Assembly: GCA_947252915.1 (NCBI GenBank)
Contig: CAMXWI010000066.1
Location: forward strand, 1-5,793
Reading direction: 5' to 3'
Source: an uncultured Lactobacillus sp.
Lineage (GTDB): Bacteria > Bacillota > Bacilli > Lactobacillales > Lactobacillaceae
DNA: 5,793 nt
Of this stretch, positions 1-5,673 are shown in pieces (the first letter of the stretch is position 1; every line of letters starts with the position of its first letter). Made by a program: the position numbers and the translations under genes. The notes below the pieces were generated by a model. It was not told where the DNA came from and ran no database searches. It worked only from the letters and a program-made list of their open reading frames with translations.

Positions 1-36
1 GAAAAACGAATGATTCGTCTAAAGATTGGTGATTAA
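1..36 (+). CDS. Possible 3' tail of an upstream gene (frame unresolved)
   Basis: The window opens inside what may be the end of a + strand gene. Two frames stay open from the edge for a few codons. One reads EKRMIRLKIGD and stops at TAA 34-36; the other reads KTNDSSKDW and stops at TGA 30-32. In lactobacilli the gene before rlmH is commonly the surface protease htrA, which would fit either tail, but about ten codons cannot identify it. The noncoding DnaA-box region begins immediately afterwards, which agrees with a gene ending here. Treat this as a hint only. Confidence 0.25.
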   Translation, partial: EKRMIRLKIGD

Positions 37-44
37 TAACAAAC

Positions 45-336
45 CGTGGAAAAGTTATCCACATAATTATCCACAGGCTGTTGATAGTTGTTATTTCAAC
101 GATTTTTCTTGTGTAAAAAGTTATCCACAGATTTTATCCACACTTGTTGATAAGTGGATTAAATTTAATCAAAATCGTCATAAACGTTGCTATATCAGGC
201 ACTAAGATTAAGGCGAGCGAACGATTGTTTTTGTTGCTAATGTGGATAACTTAAGTTATTAATTCGGGGTAGACCAAAGATAGAAGAACGAACTTCCCGA
301 GTTATCCACGATCTTCTGTGGATAACTTGTGGAAAA
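45..336. other. DnaA-box cluster in the intergenic region upstream of rlmH
   Basis: Exact DnaA boxes TTATCCACA lie on the + strand at 55-63, 67-75, 121-129 and 134-142, and on the - strand at 241-249 and 317-325. Boxes fitting the looser TTWTNCACA lie on the - strand at 110-118 and 328-336. One-mismatch copies sit at 45-53, 145-153 and 302-310. The exact + boxes come as two pairs with 12-13 base spacing, and the - boxes face them across an AT-rich middle that includes the palindrome GATTAAATTTAATC at 157-170. No credible gene is seen from 37 to 403. The initiator DnaA should bind here. Whether the site starts replication, titrates DnaA or regulates rlmH cannot be read from sequence; no dnaA, dnaN or rpmH is in view, so a secondary cluster near oriC is the likelier reading. 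Confidence 0.85.
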
Positions 337-366
337 ATTGTTGAAAAGTTCTAGTTATTAACATGA

Positions 367-375
367 TGGTAAAAT
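367..375 (+). promoter_or_regulatory. Candidate extended -10 promoter of rlmH
   Basis: TGGTAAAAT fits an extended -10 element (TG, one base, then a TATAAT-like hexamer with one mismatch). No good -35 lies at the normal distance: TTGAAA at 341-346 is 23 bases away. Transcription would start near 382, giving a short leader before the ribosome binding site at 390-394. The nearest DnaA boxes end 31 bases upstream, so DnaA binding could affect this promoter. Confidence 0.4.
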
Positions 376-389
376 AGCAAGAAAAAAGT

Positions 390-394
390 AAGGA
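390..394 (+). promoter_or_regulatory. Ribosome binding site that decides the rlmH start
   Basis: AAGGA ends directly against the ATG at 395, which is too close for that codon to be used efficiently. It lies 9 bases before the TTG at 404, the normal Shine-Dalgarno distance. This supports TTG as the true start. Confidence 0.6.
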
Positions 395-403
395 ATGAAG
401 AAT

Positions 404-883
404 TTGAATATTAAAATTATTGGTGTGGGAAAAGTCAAAGAAAAGTATTTTAAAGATGGAATTGCAGAATATCAAAAACGCCTTGGGCGGTTTTGTAAAT
501 TTAAGATTGTTGAGGTTGCCGATGAACCGGCTCCTGAATCACTTAGCCAAAATGAAATGGTTGAGGTCATGGCGAAGGAGGGGGAGCGGATCCTCAGTAA
601 GCTTAAAGATCGGGAATACGTATTCGCGTTGGCGATTAAGGGAAAGGAACGTTCTTCAGAAGAATTTGCTAAGGAGATTAATCAGTTAACCACCTATGGG
701 CATAGTGACCTTACTTTTGTGATTGGTGGGTCACTAGGTTTAAGTCCAGCCGTTTTGAAACGGGCAAATACGGAGATCTCATTTGGTCGGTTTACACTTC
801 CCCATAAATTGATGCGGCTGGTGCTCACGGAACAAATCTATCGGGCATTTACGATTATTAACGGCTTACCATATCATAAATAA
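404..883 (+). CDS. rlmH: 23S rRNA (pseudouridine1915-N3)-methyltransferase RlmH
   Basis: RlmH is a small cytoplasmic SPOUT-family enzyme that uses S-adenosylmethionine to methylate pseudouridine 1915 in helix 69 of 23S rRNA, acting on assembled 70S ribosomes. The protein starts [14 protein letters not shown] after the initiator, as the family does. It carries the SAM-binding knot loop [10 protein letters not shown] at about residues 106-115 and ends with the hallmark [14 protein letters not shown]. From TTG at 404 it is 159 residues, the usual family length. An in-frame ATG at 395 would give 162 residues but has a badly spaced ribosome binding site, so TTG is preferred. No convincing terminator follows the stop, so some read-through toward the dehydrogenase is possible. 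It is apparently complete, with all expected motifs. Confidence 0.95.
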   Translation: MNIKIIGVGKVKEKYFKDGIAEYQKRLGRFCKFKIVEVADEPAPESLSQNEMVEVMAKEGERILSKLKDREYVFALAIKGKERSSEEFAKEINQLTTYGHSDLTFVIGGSLGLSPAVLKRANTEISFGRFTLPHKLMRLVLTEQIYRAFTIINGLPYHK

Positions 884-968
884 TGTGATTGATTTTACAA
901 TCCTTCATGAATCGATAATCCATGGTTTTAATGAAACAGATTAATAAAAATGTTTAGTTTCTTGTAAA

Positions 969-986
969 TTGTGTTGATTTTCACAA
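969..986. promoter_or_regulatory. Rex-type redox operator overlapping the dehydrogenase promoter
   Basis: TTGTGTTGATTTTCACAA matches the Gram-positive Rex consensus TTGTGAANNNNTTCACAA at 12 of 14 specified positions, with both outer half-sites TTGTG and CACAA intact. It covers the -35 hexamer at 974-979, where a repressor would block RNA polymerase. Rex senses the NADH/NAD+ ratio, leaves DNA when NADH is high, and commonly controls fermentative alcohol dehydrogenases, which fits the gene downstream. The site is seen; Rex binding is inferred. Confidence 0.6.
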
Positions 987-1001
987 ACTTGGTATTACAA
1001 T
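974..1001 (+). promoter_or_regulatory. Sigma-A promoter of the iron alcohol dehydrogenase
   Basis: The -35 is TTGATT (974-979) and the -10 is TACAAT (996-1001), separated by 16 bases. The transcript would begin near 1008 and carry a short leader with the ribosome binding site GGAGG (1023-1027), 7 bases before the ATG. An inverted repeat ATTACA/TGTAAT (994-999 and 1008-1013) overlaps the -10 and the predicted start; its role is unknown. Confidence 0.6.
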
Positions 1002-1034
1002 CAATACTGTAATTAACTTATTGGAGGCAATATC

Positions 1035-2207
1035 ATGGAACGACAATTTGATTTCTTAATGCCAAGCGTAAACTTCTTTGGCCCTGGAGTAATCGCCAAG
1101 ATTGGTGATCGGGCTAAGATGCTTGGTATGCATAAGGTCCTCGTAGTTACTGGTGGTCACATCGGTAAAATTGAAAATGGACCAGTTGATCAAACTGTTA
1201 ACTCATTGAAGAAGGCGGGCGTTGAATACGGCATCTTCGATGGTGCAGAAGAAAATCCAAAGATTCGTGATATCAAGAAGGGGAAGCAAATCTATCTGGA
1301 TGAAGGTTGTGACAGCATTATCACCGTTGGTGGTGGTTCTGCTCATGACTGTGGTAAGGGAATTGGAATTATTCTCACCAATGGTGACGATATTACTAAA
1401 CTAGCCGGAATTGAAACGCTAGATAAGCCATTGCCACCATTGATGGCGGTAAACACGACTGCTGGTACCGGTTCTGAATTGACCCGGCACGCAGTAATTA
1501 CCAATGAAGATACTCACCTAAAGTTTGTAGTTGTTTCATGGCGGAACATTCCATTGGTTTCATTTAATGACCCAATGCTCATGCTGGACATTCCACAAGC
1601 CACAACTGCCGCAACTGGTTTGGATGCCTACGTTCAAGCGGTTGAACCATTCGTTTCAGTTGACCACAATGATATTACTGATAGCCAATGTGAAAAGGCC
1701 ATTCAAATTATTCAACAATACTTACCTGAAGCGGTTGCGAATGGTCACAATGTTGAAGCTCGGACCAAGATGGTCGAAGGGGAAATGCTTGCCGGAATGG
1801 CCTTCAATAACGCTAACTTGGGATATGTTCATGCAATGGCGCACCAATTGGGTGGCCAATATGATGCCCCTCATGGTGTCTGCTGTGCTTTGATGCTGCC
1901 AGTAGTTGAAGAATGGAACATCATTGCTTGTCCAGACCGGTTTGCTAAATTAGCCCAAATTATGGGTTATGACACAACTGGTATGACGACTATGGAAGCT
2001 GCCCACAAGTCAATTGATGGGATGCGTGAATTAGCTAAGTCAATTGGTATTCCTGATTCAATTAAGGCTATTGGCGCTAAGCCAGAAGACTTTGAATTAA
2101 TGGCCAAGAATGCATTAAAGGATGGTAATGCATTCTCCAACCCACGGAAGGGAACTGTTGAAGAAGTTGTTAAGCTATTCCAAAAGGCTTACGACGGCAT
2201 TTACTAA
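1035..2207 (+). CDS. dhaT: Iron-type (group III) alcohol dehydrogenase, 1,3-propanediol dehydrogenase-like
   Basis: This cytoplasmic NAD(P)H-dependent oxidoreductase probably reduces 3-hydroxypropionaldehyde to 1,3-propanediol, the hydrogen-disposal step when lactobacilli co-ferment glycerol. At 390 residues it has normal family length. The N-terminal half binds the cofactor (GGGSAHD, residues 99-105). The middle has MAVNTTAGTGSELTRHAVIT (137-156). The C-terminal half holds FNNANLGYVHAMAHQLGG (257-274) and KDGNAFSNPRKG (362-373), which closely match DhaT of glycerol fermenters. Of the four expected metal ligands, D197, H266 and H280 are present, but the position usually held by histidine is Gln201. 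After VVT the usual NAD-selecting Asp is Gly40, which suggests NADPH may be accepted. It has its own promoter with a Rex-like operator and is the only gene before a terminator. Another aldehyde or alcohol substrate remains possible. Confidence 0.85.
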   Translation: MERQFDFLMPSVNFFGPGVIAKIGDRAKMLGMHKVLVVTGGHIGKIENGPVDQTVNSLKKAGVEYGIFDGAEENPKIRDIKKGKQIYLDEGCDSIITVGGGSAHDCGKGIGIILTNGDDITKLAGIETLDKPLPPLMAVNTTAGTGSELTRHAVITNEDTHLKFVVVSWRNIPLVSFNDPMLMLDIPQATTAATGLDAYVQAVEPFVSVDHNDITDSQCEKAIQIIQQYLPEAVANGHNVEARTKMVEGEMLAGMAFNNANLGYVHAMAHQLGGQYDAPHGVCCALMLPVVEEWNIIACPDRFAKLAQIMGYDTTGMTTMEAAHKSIDGMRELAKSIGIPDSIKAIGAKPEDFELMAKNALKDGNAFSNPRKGTVEEVVKLFQKAYDGIY

Positions 2208-2226
2208 AATTAAAATACTTGATAAC

Positions 2227-2266
2227 ACACAAAAAGGTGATCGATTTTTCGATCACCTTTTTGTGT
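2227..2266. terminator. Bidirectional intrinsic terminator between convergent genes
   Basis: An 18-bp perfect stem (2227-2244 with 2249-2266) closes on a TTTT loop. The stem contains A5 on one arm and T5 on the other, so the transcript from either side ends in a U-rich arm (TTTTTGTGT). It lies 19 bases after the alcohol dehydrogenase stop and 13 bases beyond the end of the minus-strand membrane protein gene, and should stop both convergent transcripts. Confidence 0.9.
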
Positions 2267-2279
2267 TTCACATGAAACA
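2264..2279. promoter_or_regulatory. parS-like ParB-binding palindrome
   Basis: TGTTTCACATGAAACA is a 16-bp inverted repeat (arms TGTTTCA and TGAAACA) and differs from the widely conserved parS sequence TGTTTCACGTGAAACA at one central base. parS sites load the ParB/Spo0J partition protein and cluster around oriC. The DnaA boxes and rlmH nearby suggest an origin-proximal location. The site overlaps the terminator arm by three bases and abuts the stop codon of the membrane protein gene. Binding is inferred; the central change may weaken it. Confidence 0.65.
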
Positions 2280-3311
2280 TTATAGATTCAGTTTAAGATC
2301 AGTTGGCTGAACAAAAGTAGTGCGTTTAACAAAGATGAAATTCATGAGCCAAGCACAGATTACCGGAACGATTACAAACACCAGGATTACCCGTAGCAGG
2401 AGGAATGAACCGGTAGAATGCTGGTAGGCGGTCAGTGGACCGATTAATCCTGAAAAACCAAATCCAGCGGAGAATGGCGTACCGTTCATTTGGAAAATTG
2501 CTGCGAATAAACCAGAAATACCTGAAGCAATAATTACCGGGATGAATAGTTTTGGTTTTTCGAGCATGTTGGCCATTTGAATCTTGGGTGAACCTAAGAA
2601 GTGCGCCAGGGTTCCACCAATCGGGTTCACAGTTGCTCCCATCCATGCCAAAGTAAAGGAACAGGCAACGATTCCAGCATTTGCGGCCCCAGAGCCAATA
2701 CCGGAAAGCGAGATTGCCATTGCGATGGCAACGGAGGAAATCGGGGAGACAATCAGAACCCCAAATAACATTCCGAGGACAATCCCCATTAATAGTGGTG
2801 ACATATTAGTGGCGGCTTGGACCACCTGCCCAATTGCGTTTTGAATTGCAACCATTATGGGCATGGTCAGCAGACTAATTCCACCAGCAATCAGTAACAC
2901 TAATAGTGACTCTAAAATCATTTTGAACTGACCAAGAAATTGATCTAAAAGGATTACCACAATGGAGGCAATAAAGGTTGTTAACATAATATTCAAAATA
3001 ATTCCAGAACCGCTAATGATAAAAGCGGTCTTGTGGGGAACCGCGTTACCGGCAGCCACGAAGGTTGCCAGTGCCATCGAACCGACTTGTAAAGTGGTGA
3101 ATTTTAAGATCATTCCTACCGCAAAGGCGGCAATGAAGGGAAAGGCGGCTTGCGCGAGATTAATCATATGGGTAATCCCGGTGGTAACCGAGTTCACTGG
3201 ACAAAATTGTAGTAATTGAGAGAGCAATGCACTCGGAATTAGCGCAATGACGATGGCGATGGCATTTCCGTTAAGCGTGGCCATCGTTAATTCTTTGAGC
3301 TTGGCTTTCAT
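2280..3311 (-). CDS. PTS IIC-type integral membrane protein (orphan transporter)
   Basis: This 343-residue membrane protein has roughly eight to ten hydrophobic segments, for example near residues 15-37, 45-68, 97-122, 132-155, 170-193, 253-273 and 302-327. It resembles the lactobacillar family often annotated as PTS sugar transporter subunit IIC (the PTS_EIIC_2 type). Recognisable loops include TVNPIGGTLAHFLGSPKI (227-244) and MNGTPFSAGFGFSGLIGP (275-292). No IIA or IIB domain or gene is present here, so phosphotransfer-coupled sugar uptake is not shown. It is the last gene of the operon, 20 bases after the dehydrogenase gene, with AAGGAG 11 bases before its ATG. The operon suggests a substrate related to amino, oxo or hydroxy acids, but this is inference. 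Its stop codon abuts the parS-like site. Confidence 0.75.
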   Translation of the reverse strand: MKAKLKELTMATLNGNAIAIVIALIPSALLSQLLQFCPVNSVTTGITHMINLAQAAFPFIAAFAVGMILKFTTLQVGSMALATFVAAGNAVPHKTAFIISGSGIILNIMLTTFIASIVVILLDQFLGQFKMILESLLVLLIAGGISLLTMPIMVAIQNAIGQVVQAATNMSPLLMGIVLGMLFGVLIVSPISSVAIAMAISLSGIGSGAANAGIVACSFTLAWMGATVNPIGGTLAHFLGSPKIQMANMLEKPKLFIPVIIASGISGLFAAIFQMNGTPFSAGFGFSGLIGPLTAYQHSTGSFLLLRVILVFVIVPVICAWLMNFIFVKRTTFVQPTDLKLNL

Positions 3312-3331
3312 AATTGTAATTTCTCCTTATC

Positions 3332-4327
3332 TTAATTGAATTCGTGAGGTGATGATTGACCATCAAGGATGGTTAAGACATCCGTTAAGGCAATTTCAAC
3401 CATATTTTGTACTGCAATGTTGGTGAAAAAGGCAATGTGTGGGGTCAGAATAACATTGTCCATCGCGTGGAGTTCTTTGACTAATGGGACAGCATCTAAA
3501 CCGTCCTCACGATGATCTTGATTAAAAATGTGTTCTTCGCCTTCGACCGTATCGAGAGCGGCTGCAGCAATCTCGTGATCTTTAAGCGCGGTGACGAGGT
3601 CCTTGGTGACGACAACAGGTCCACGGCTAGCGTTGACTAGTCCGGCAGTGGGTTTCATTAACTTGAAATCATCAAGCGTTAGCAGACCCTTGGAAGTATC
3701 GTTTAAGTCGACGTGCAATGAGACAACGTCAGATTGCTGCAGAAGTTCCTCTTTTGAAACGTATTCGACAATCCCATCCATTTCTTTTCGTGGCTTGACA
3801 TCATAGCCGAGCACTCGTGCATCTAATGCCTTCAGTAATTTAGCTAGGGTGCCACCAATTCGACCAACTCCAATGATCCCAATGGTTGCGGAATGAATCT
3901 CAGTGGCTTGCAGGCCAGCCCACCGGTAATCATTTTGAGCAACCCGGTGGTCAAATGCGTATGATTTACGCAAAAGACGGAAGCTTTGCATTAAAGCATG
4001 CTCTGCAACACTACGTGGTGAATATGCTGGGACGTTAGTTACCTTTAGACCGTTTTCATGTGCTAATGGAACGTTGATGGTATCAACACCGGCCGTTCGG
4101 GTACTAATTTGTTTAAGGCCGTTAGCTTTTAAAGCAGCATAGGCATTGTCAGGAACTTTGGCGTGTTGTTGGATGACTAACCCATCCATTCCCTTAGTCA
4201 TCGCGATTGCTTCATCGTCGATAAATGGCTTAGGGGTAGTTACAACATCGATCTGGTGTTGTTCCGCAAACTCGTTGATCGCTTTTTGTTCATCAGGGCG
4301 GACACTAGTCATTAAAATTTTTGTCAT
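3332..4327 (-). CDS. NAD-dependent D-2-hydroxyacid dehydrogenase (D-LDH / D-HicDH family)
   Basis: This cytoplasmic enzyme reversibly reduces a 2-oxo acid to the D-2-hydroxy acid with NADH. At 331 residues it has the usual length of lactobacillar D-lactate dehydrogenases. The cofactor domain shows GVGRIG (153-158) with Asp176 in LGYD positioned for NAD rather than NADP. The catalytic set is complete: Arg235 in NASRG, Glu264 in DTVEGE and His297 in LTPHIAFFT. The tyrosine that D-lactate dehydrogenases carry before QQ near residue 52 appears to be Ile here (GLVIQQ). That resembles D-2-hydroxyisocaproate dehydrogenases, which accept bulky substrates such as phenylpyruvate. It lies 13 bases after the aminotransferase gene, whose TAG stop overlaps its TAGGAGG ribosome binding site, so the two are probably coupled. 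Product as D-phenyllactate or a related acid is inferred; plain D-lactate cannot be excluded. Confidence 0.87.
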   Translation of the reverse strand: MTKILMTSVRPDEQKAINEFAEQHQIDVVTTPKPFIDDEAIAMTKGMDGLVIQQHAKVPDNAYAALKANGLKQISTRTAGVDTINVPLAHENGLKVTNVPAYSPRSVAEHALMQSFRLLRKSYAFDHRVAQNDYRWAGLQATEIHSATIGIIGVGRIGGTLAKLLKALDARVLGYDVKPRKEMDGIVEYVSKEELLQQSDVVSLHVDLNDTSKGLLTLDDFKLMKPTAGLVNASRGPVVVTKDLVTALKDHEIAAAALDTVEGEEHIFNQDHREDGLDAVPLVKELHAMDNVILTPHIAFFTNIAVQNMVEIALTDVLTILDGQSSPHEFN

Positions 4328-4340
4328 AATTGAATTCCTC

Positions 4341-5522
4341 CTAGTTATTTAACATAGTTTTGATCCGGTCGACAGCTAATTTCAGGTTGTCCATGCTGGT
4401 AGCGTAGCTCATTCTTAAGTAACCTTCACCGCCATCACCGAAATATGATCCAGGAATAACGGCAACTTTACCTTCTTGAGCTAATTTAGTAGCAAAGGCT
4501 TCATCGTCAGTACCATATTTGGTCGGTAATTTAGCGAAAACGTAGAAGGCACCATTTGGAGTTGCAACACCGAAGCCAAGATCCTGCAATGCGGCTACTA
4601 AGAAGTCGCGCCGTTTTTCGTAGGCTGCTTTCATATCAAGGGTTGCTTGATGCCCTGCTTCGCTATCGAAGATTGGAACGGCAGCGGCCATTGCTGGATC
4701 AGAAGGGGAGGTAATCATGATTGAGTGAACCATCCCTAATCGTTTCATCAATTCTGCTGGGGCTGCCATGAAACCAATCCGGTAACCAGTCATGGCTCCA
4801 GACTTAGAGGCACCATTGAGGACGATGGTTTGTCCAGGAAGAAATTTTGCAATGGAGGTGTGTTGACCACCATAAATTAGTTCAGAGTAGATTTCATCAG
4901 CAATCACAACCAGGTTCGTATCTGCTAAGACGTCTGCAAGAGCTTTTAGTTGGTCGGCTGAATAAGTAACTCCGGTTGGGTTTGATGGGTAGTTTAAAAC
5001 AATTGCTTTAACATTTTCGTGCTGGTCTAAGGTGGTTTGTAATGCTTCCGGTGATAGTACGAAGTTGTTATTGCTGGTGTCAAGATTAATTGCTTCACCA
5101 CCAAGAAGGTTAACGACAGCTTCGTACAGTGGGAAGGTTGGTGTTGGAATTAAGACTTGATCACCAGGTTTGATAATGGCAAAAAGTGCGGCGTAGATAG
5201 CTTCGGTTGCGCCAATCGTGACTGCAATTTCAGTTGTGGCATCATAATCGAGATCATAATGTTTCTTTAGATAGTTTGCAATTGCTTCACGTAAAGCCGG
5301 GGTTCCTGAACCTGCTGAATAGTGCGAGTCATTATCTTTGATACTCTTAATTGCAGCCTGTTTAGCAACTTCTGGAACATTGAAGTCCGGTTCACCAAGG
5401 GTTAATTTCACGATCCCGGGAATTTGACTGGCTTGATTATCAAACACTCGGATGGGCGTTGGTTGAACTCTAGAGAGGTTGGGATTGAATTGTTGACTAA
5501 GACTAGCTTTCATTTTTGGCAT
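4341..5522 (-). CDS. PLP-dependent class I/II aminotransferase, probably aromatic
   Basis: This fold-type I aminotransferase swaps an amino group between an amino acid and a 2-oxo acid in the cytoplasm. It is 393 residues, full length for the AraT/PatA group. Visible elements are the substrate region LTLGEPDFNVP (40-50), HYSAGSGTPALREAI (67-81), the cofactor-contact motif NYPSNPTG (177-184), Asp209 in ADE with Tyr212, the Schiff-base Lys240 in NGASKSGAMTGYRIGF, and Arg370 in YLRMSYA for the substrate carboxylate. The start is fixed by AGGAGG 9 bases before ATG. It is first in the operon and lies directly behind an attenuator whose leader peptide is rich in Phe, Tyr and Trp, the best evidence that its substrate is aromatic. 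By family alone it could equally be annotated PatA (N-acetyl-diaminopimelate aminotransferase); the leader argues against that. Confidence 0.88.
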   Translation of the reverse strand: MPKMKASLSQQFNPNLSRVQPTPIRVFDNQASQIPGIVKLTLGEPDFNVPEVAKQAAIKSIKDNDSHYSAGSGTPALREAIANYLKKHYDLDYDATTEIAVTIGATEAIYAALFAIIKPGDQVLIPTPTFPLYEAVVNLLGGEAINLDTSNNNFVLSPEALQTTLDQHENVKAIVLNYPSNPTGVTYSADQLKALADVLADTNLVVIADEIYSELIYGGQHTSIAKFLPGQTIVLNGASKSGAMTGYRIGFMAAPAELMKRLGMVHSIMITSPSDPAMAAAVPIFDSEAGHQATLDMKAAYEKRRDFLVAALQDLGFGVATPNGAFYVFAKLPTKYGTDDEAFATKLAQEGKVAVIPGSYFGDGGEGYLRMSYATSMDNLKLAVDRIKTMLNN

Positions 5523-5543
5523 TGAAAAGTTCCTCCTTTAAAT

Positions 5544-5580
5544 AAAAAACCCGGGAATTGCAATTTCTGCAACACCCGGG
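5544..5580 (-). terminator. Intrinsic terminator of the attenuator
   Basis: CCCGGG (5580-5575) pairs with CCCGGG (5555-5550). After a T-T mismatch and one G-U pair the stem continues as TTGCA/TGCAA around a GAAAT loop, and is followed by six Ts (5549-5544). It ends only 7 bases before the aminotransferase Shine-Dalgarno, so it controls that gene rather than ending an upstream one. Its 5' arm is also the target of the competing antiterminator strand at 5637-5626. Confidence 0.88.
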
Positions 5581-5673
5581 AGCGCTCGTTTCTTAAATGG
5601 TAGTATGCCAAATTAAGGTTGGTCGGCTTCCGGATGTATGAATCCTAGAAGCCATCACAAAAGGTTACTGACT

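Noticed and set aside
45..336. Calling the DnaA-box cluster the chromosomal origin
   Set aside because: dnaA, dnaN or rpmH are not adjacent and no clear unwinding element could be shown. The density is origin-like but the context supports only a secondary cluster.
884..968. Terminator or small gene between rlmH and the dehydrogenase
   Set aside because: Only a weak GATTG/CAATC repeat without a T-run is present, and no frame has a ribosome binding site.
994..1013. ATTACA/TGTAAT inverted repeat over the dehydrogenase -10
   Set aside because: It is short, AT-rich and matches no regulator site that I recognise; noted with the promoter only.
2584..3219. Open frames on the + strand opposite the membrane protein
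   Set aside because: They are antisense to a long, well-supported gene, lack ribosome binding sites and have no recognisable domains.
3332..4327. Naming the dehydrogenase ldhD, the main D-lactate dehydrogenase
   Set aside because: The probable Ile at the Tyr52 position and the operon with an aminotransferase point to bulkier substrates.
5544..5580. Noc-binding site (CCCGGG core) at the attenuator terminator
   Set aside because: Only the centre and one flank match the Noc site; the two CCCGGG blocks are fully explained as terminator arms.
5592..5654. Second short frame in the leader (ATG at 5654, 20 codons)
   Set aside because: It has no ribosome binding site, no informative composition, and lies across the regulatory pairing segments.
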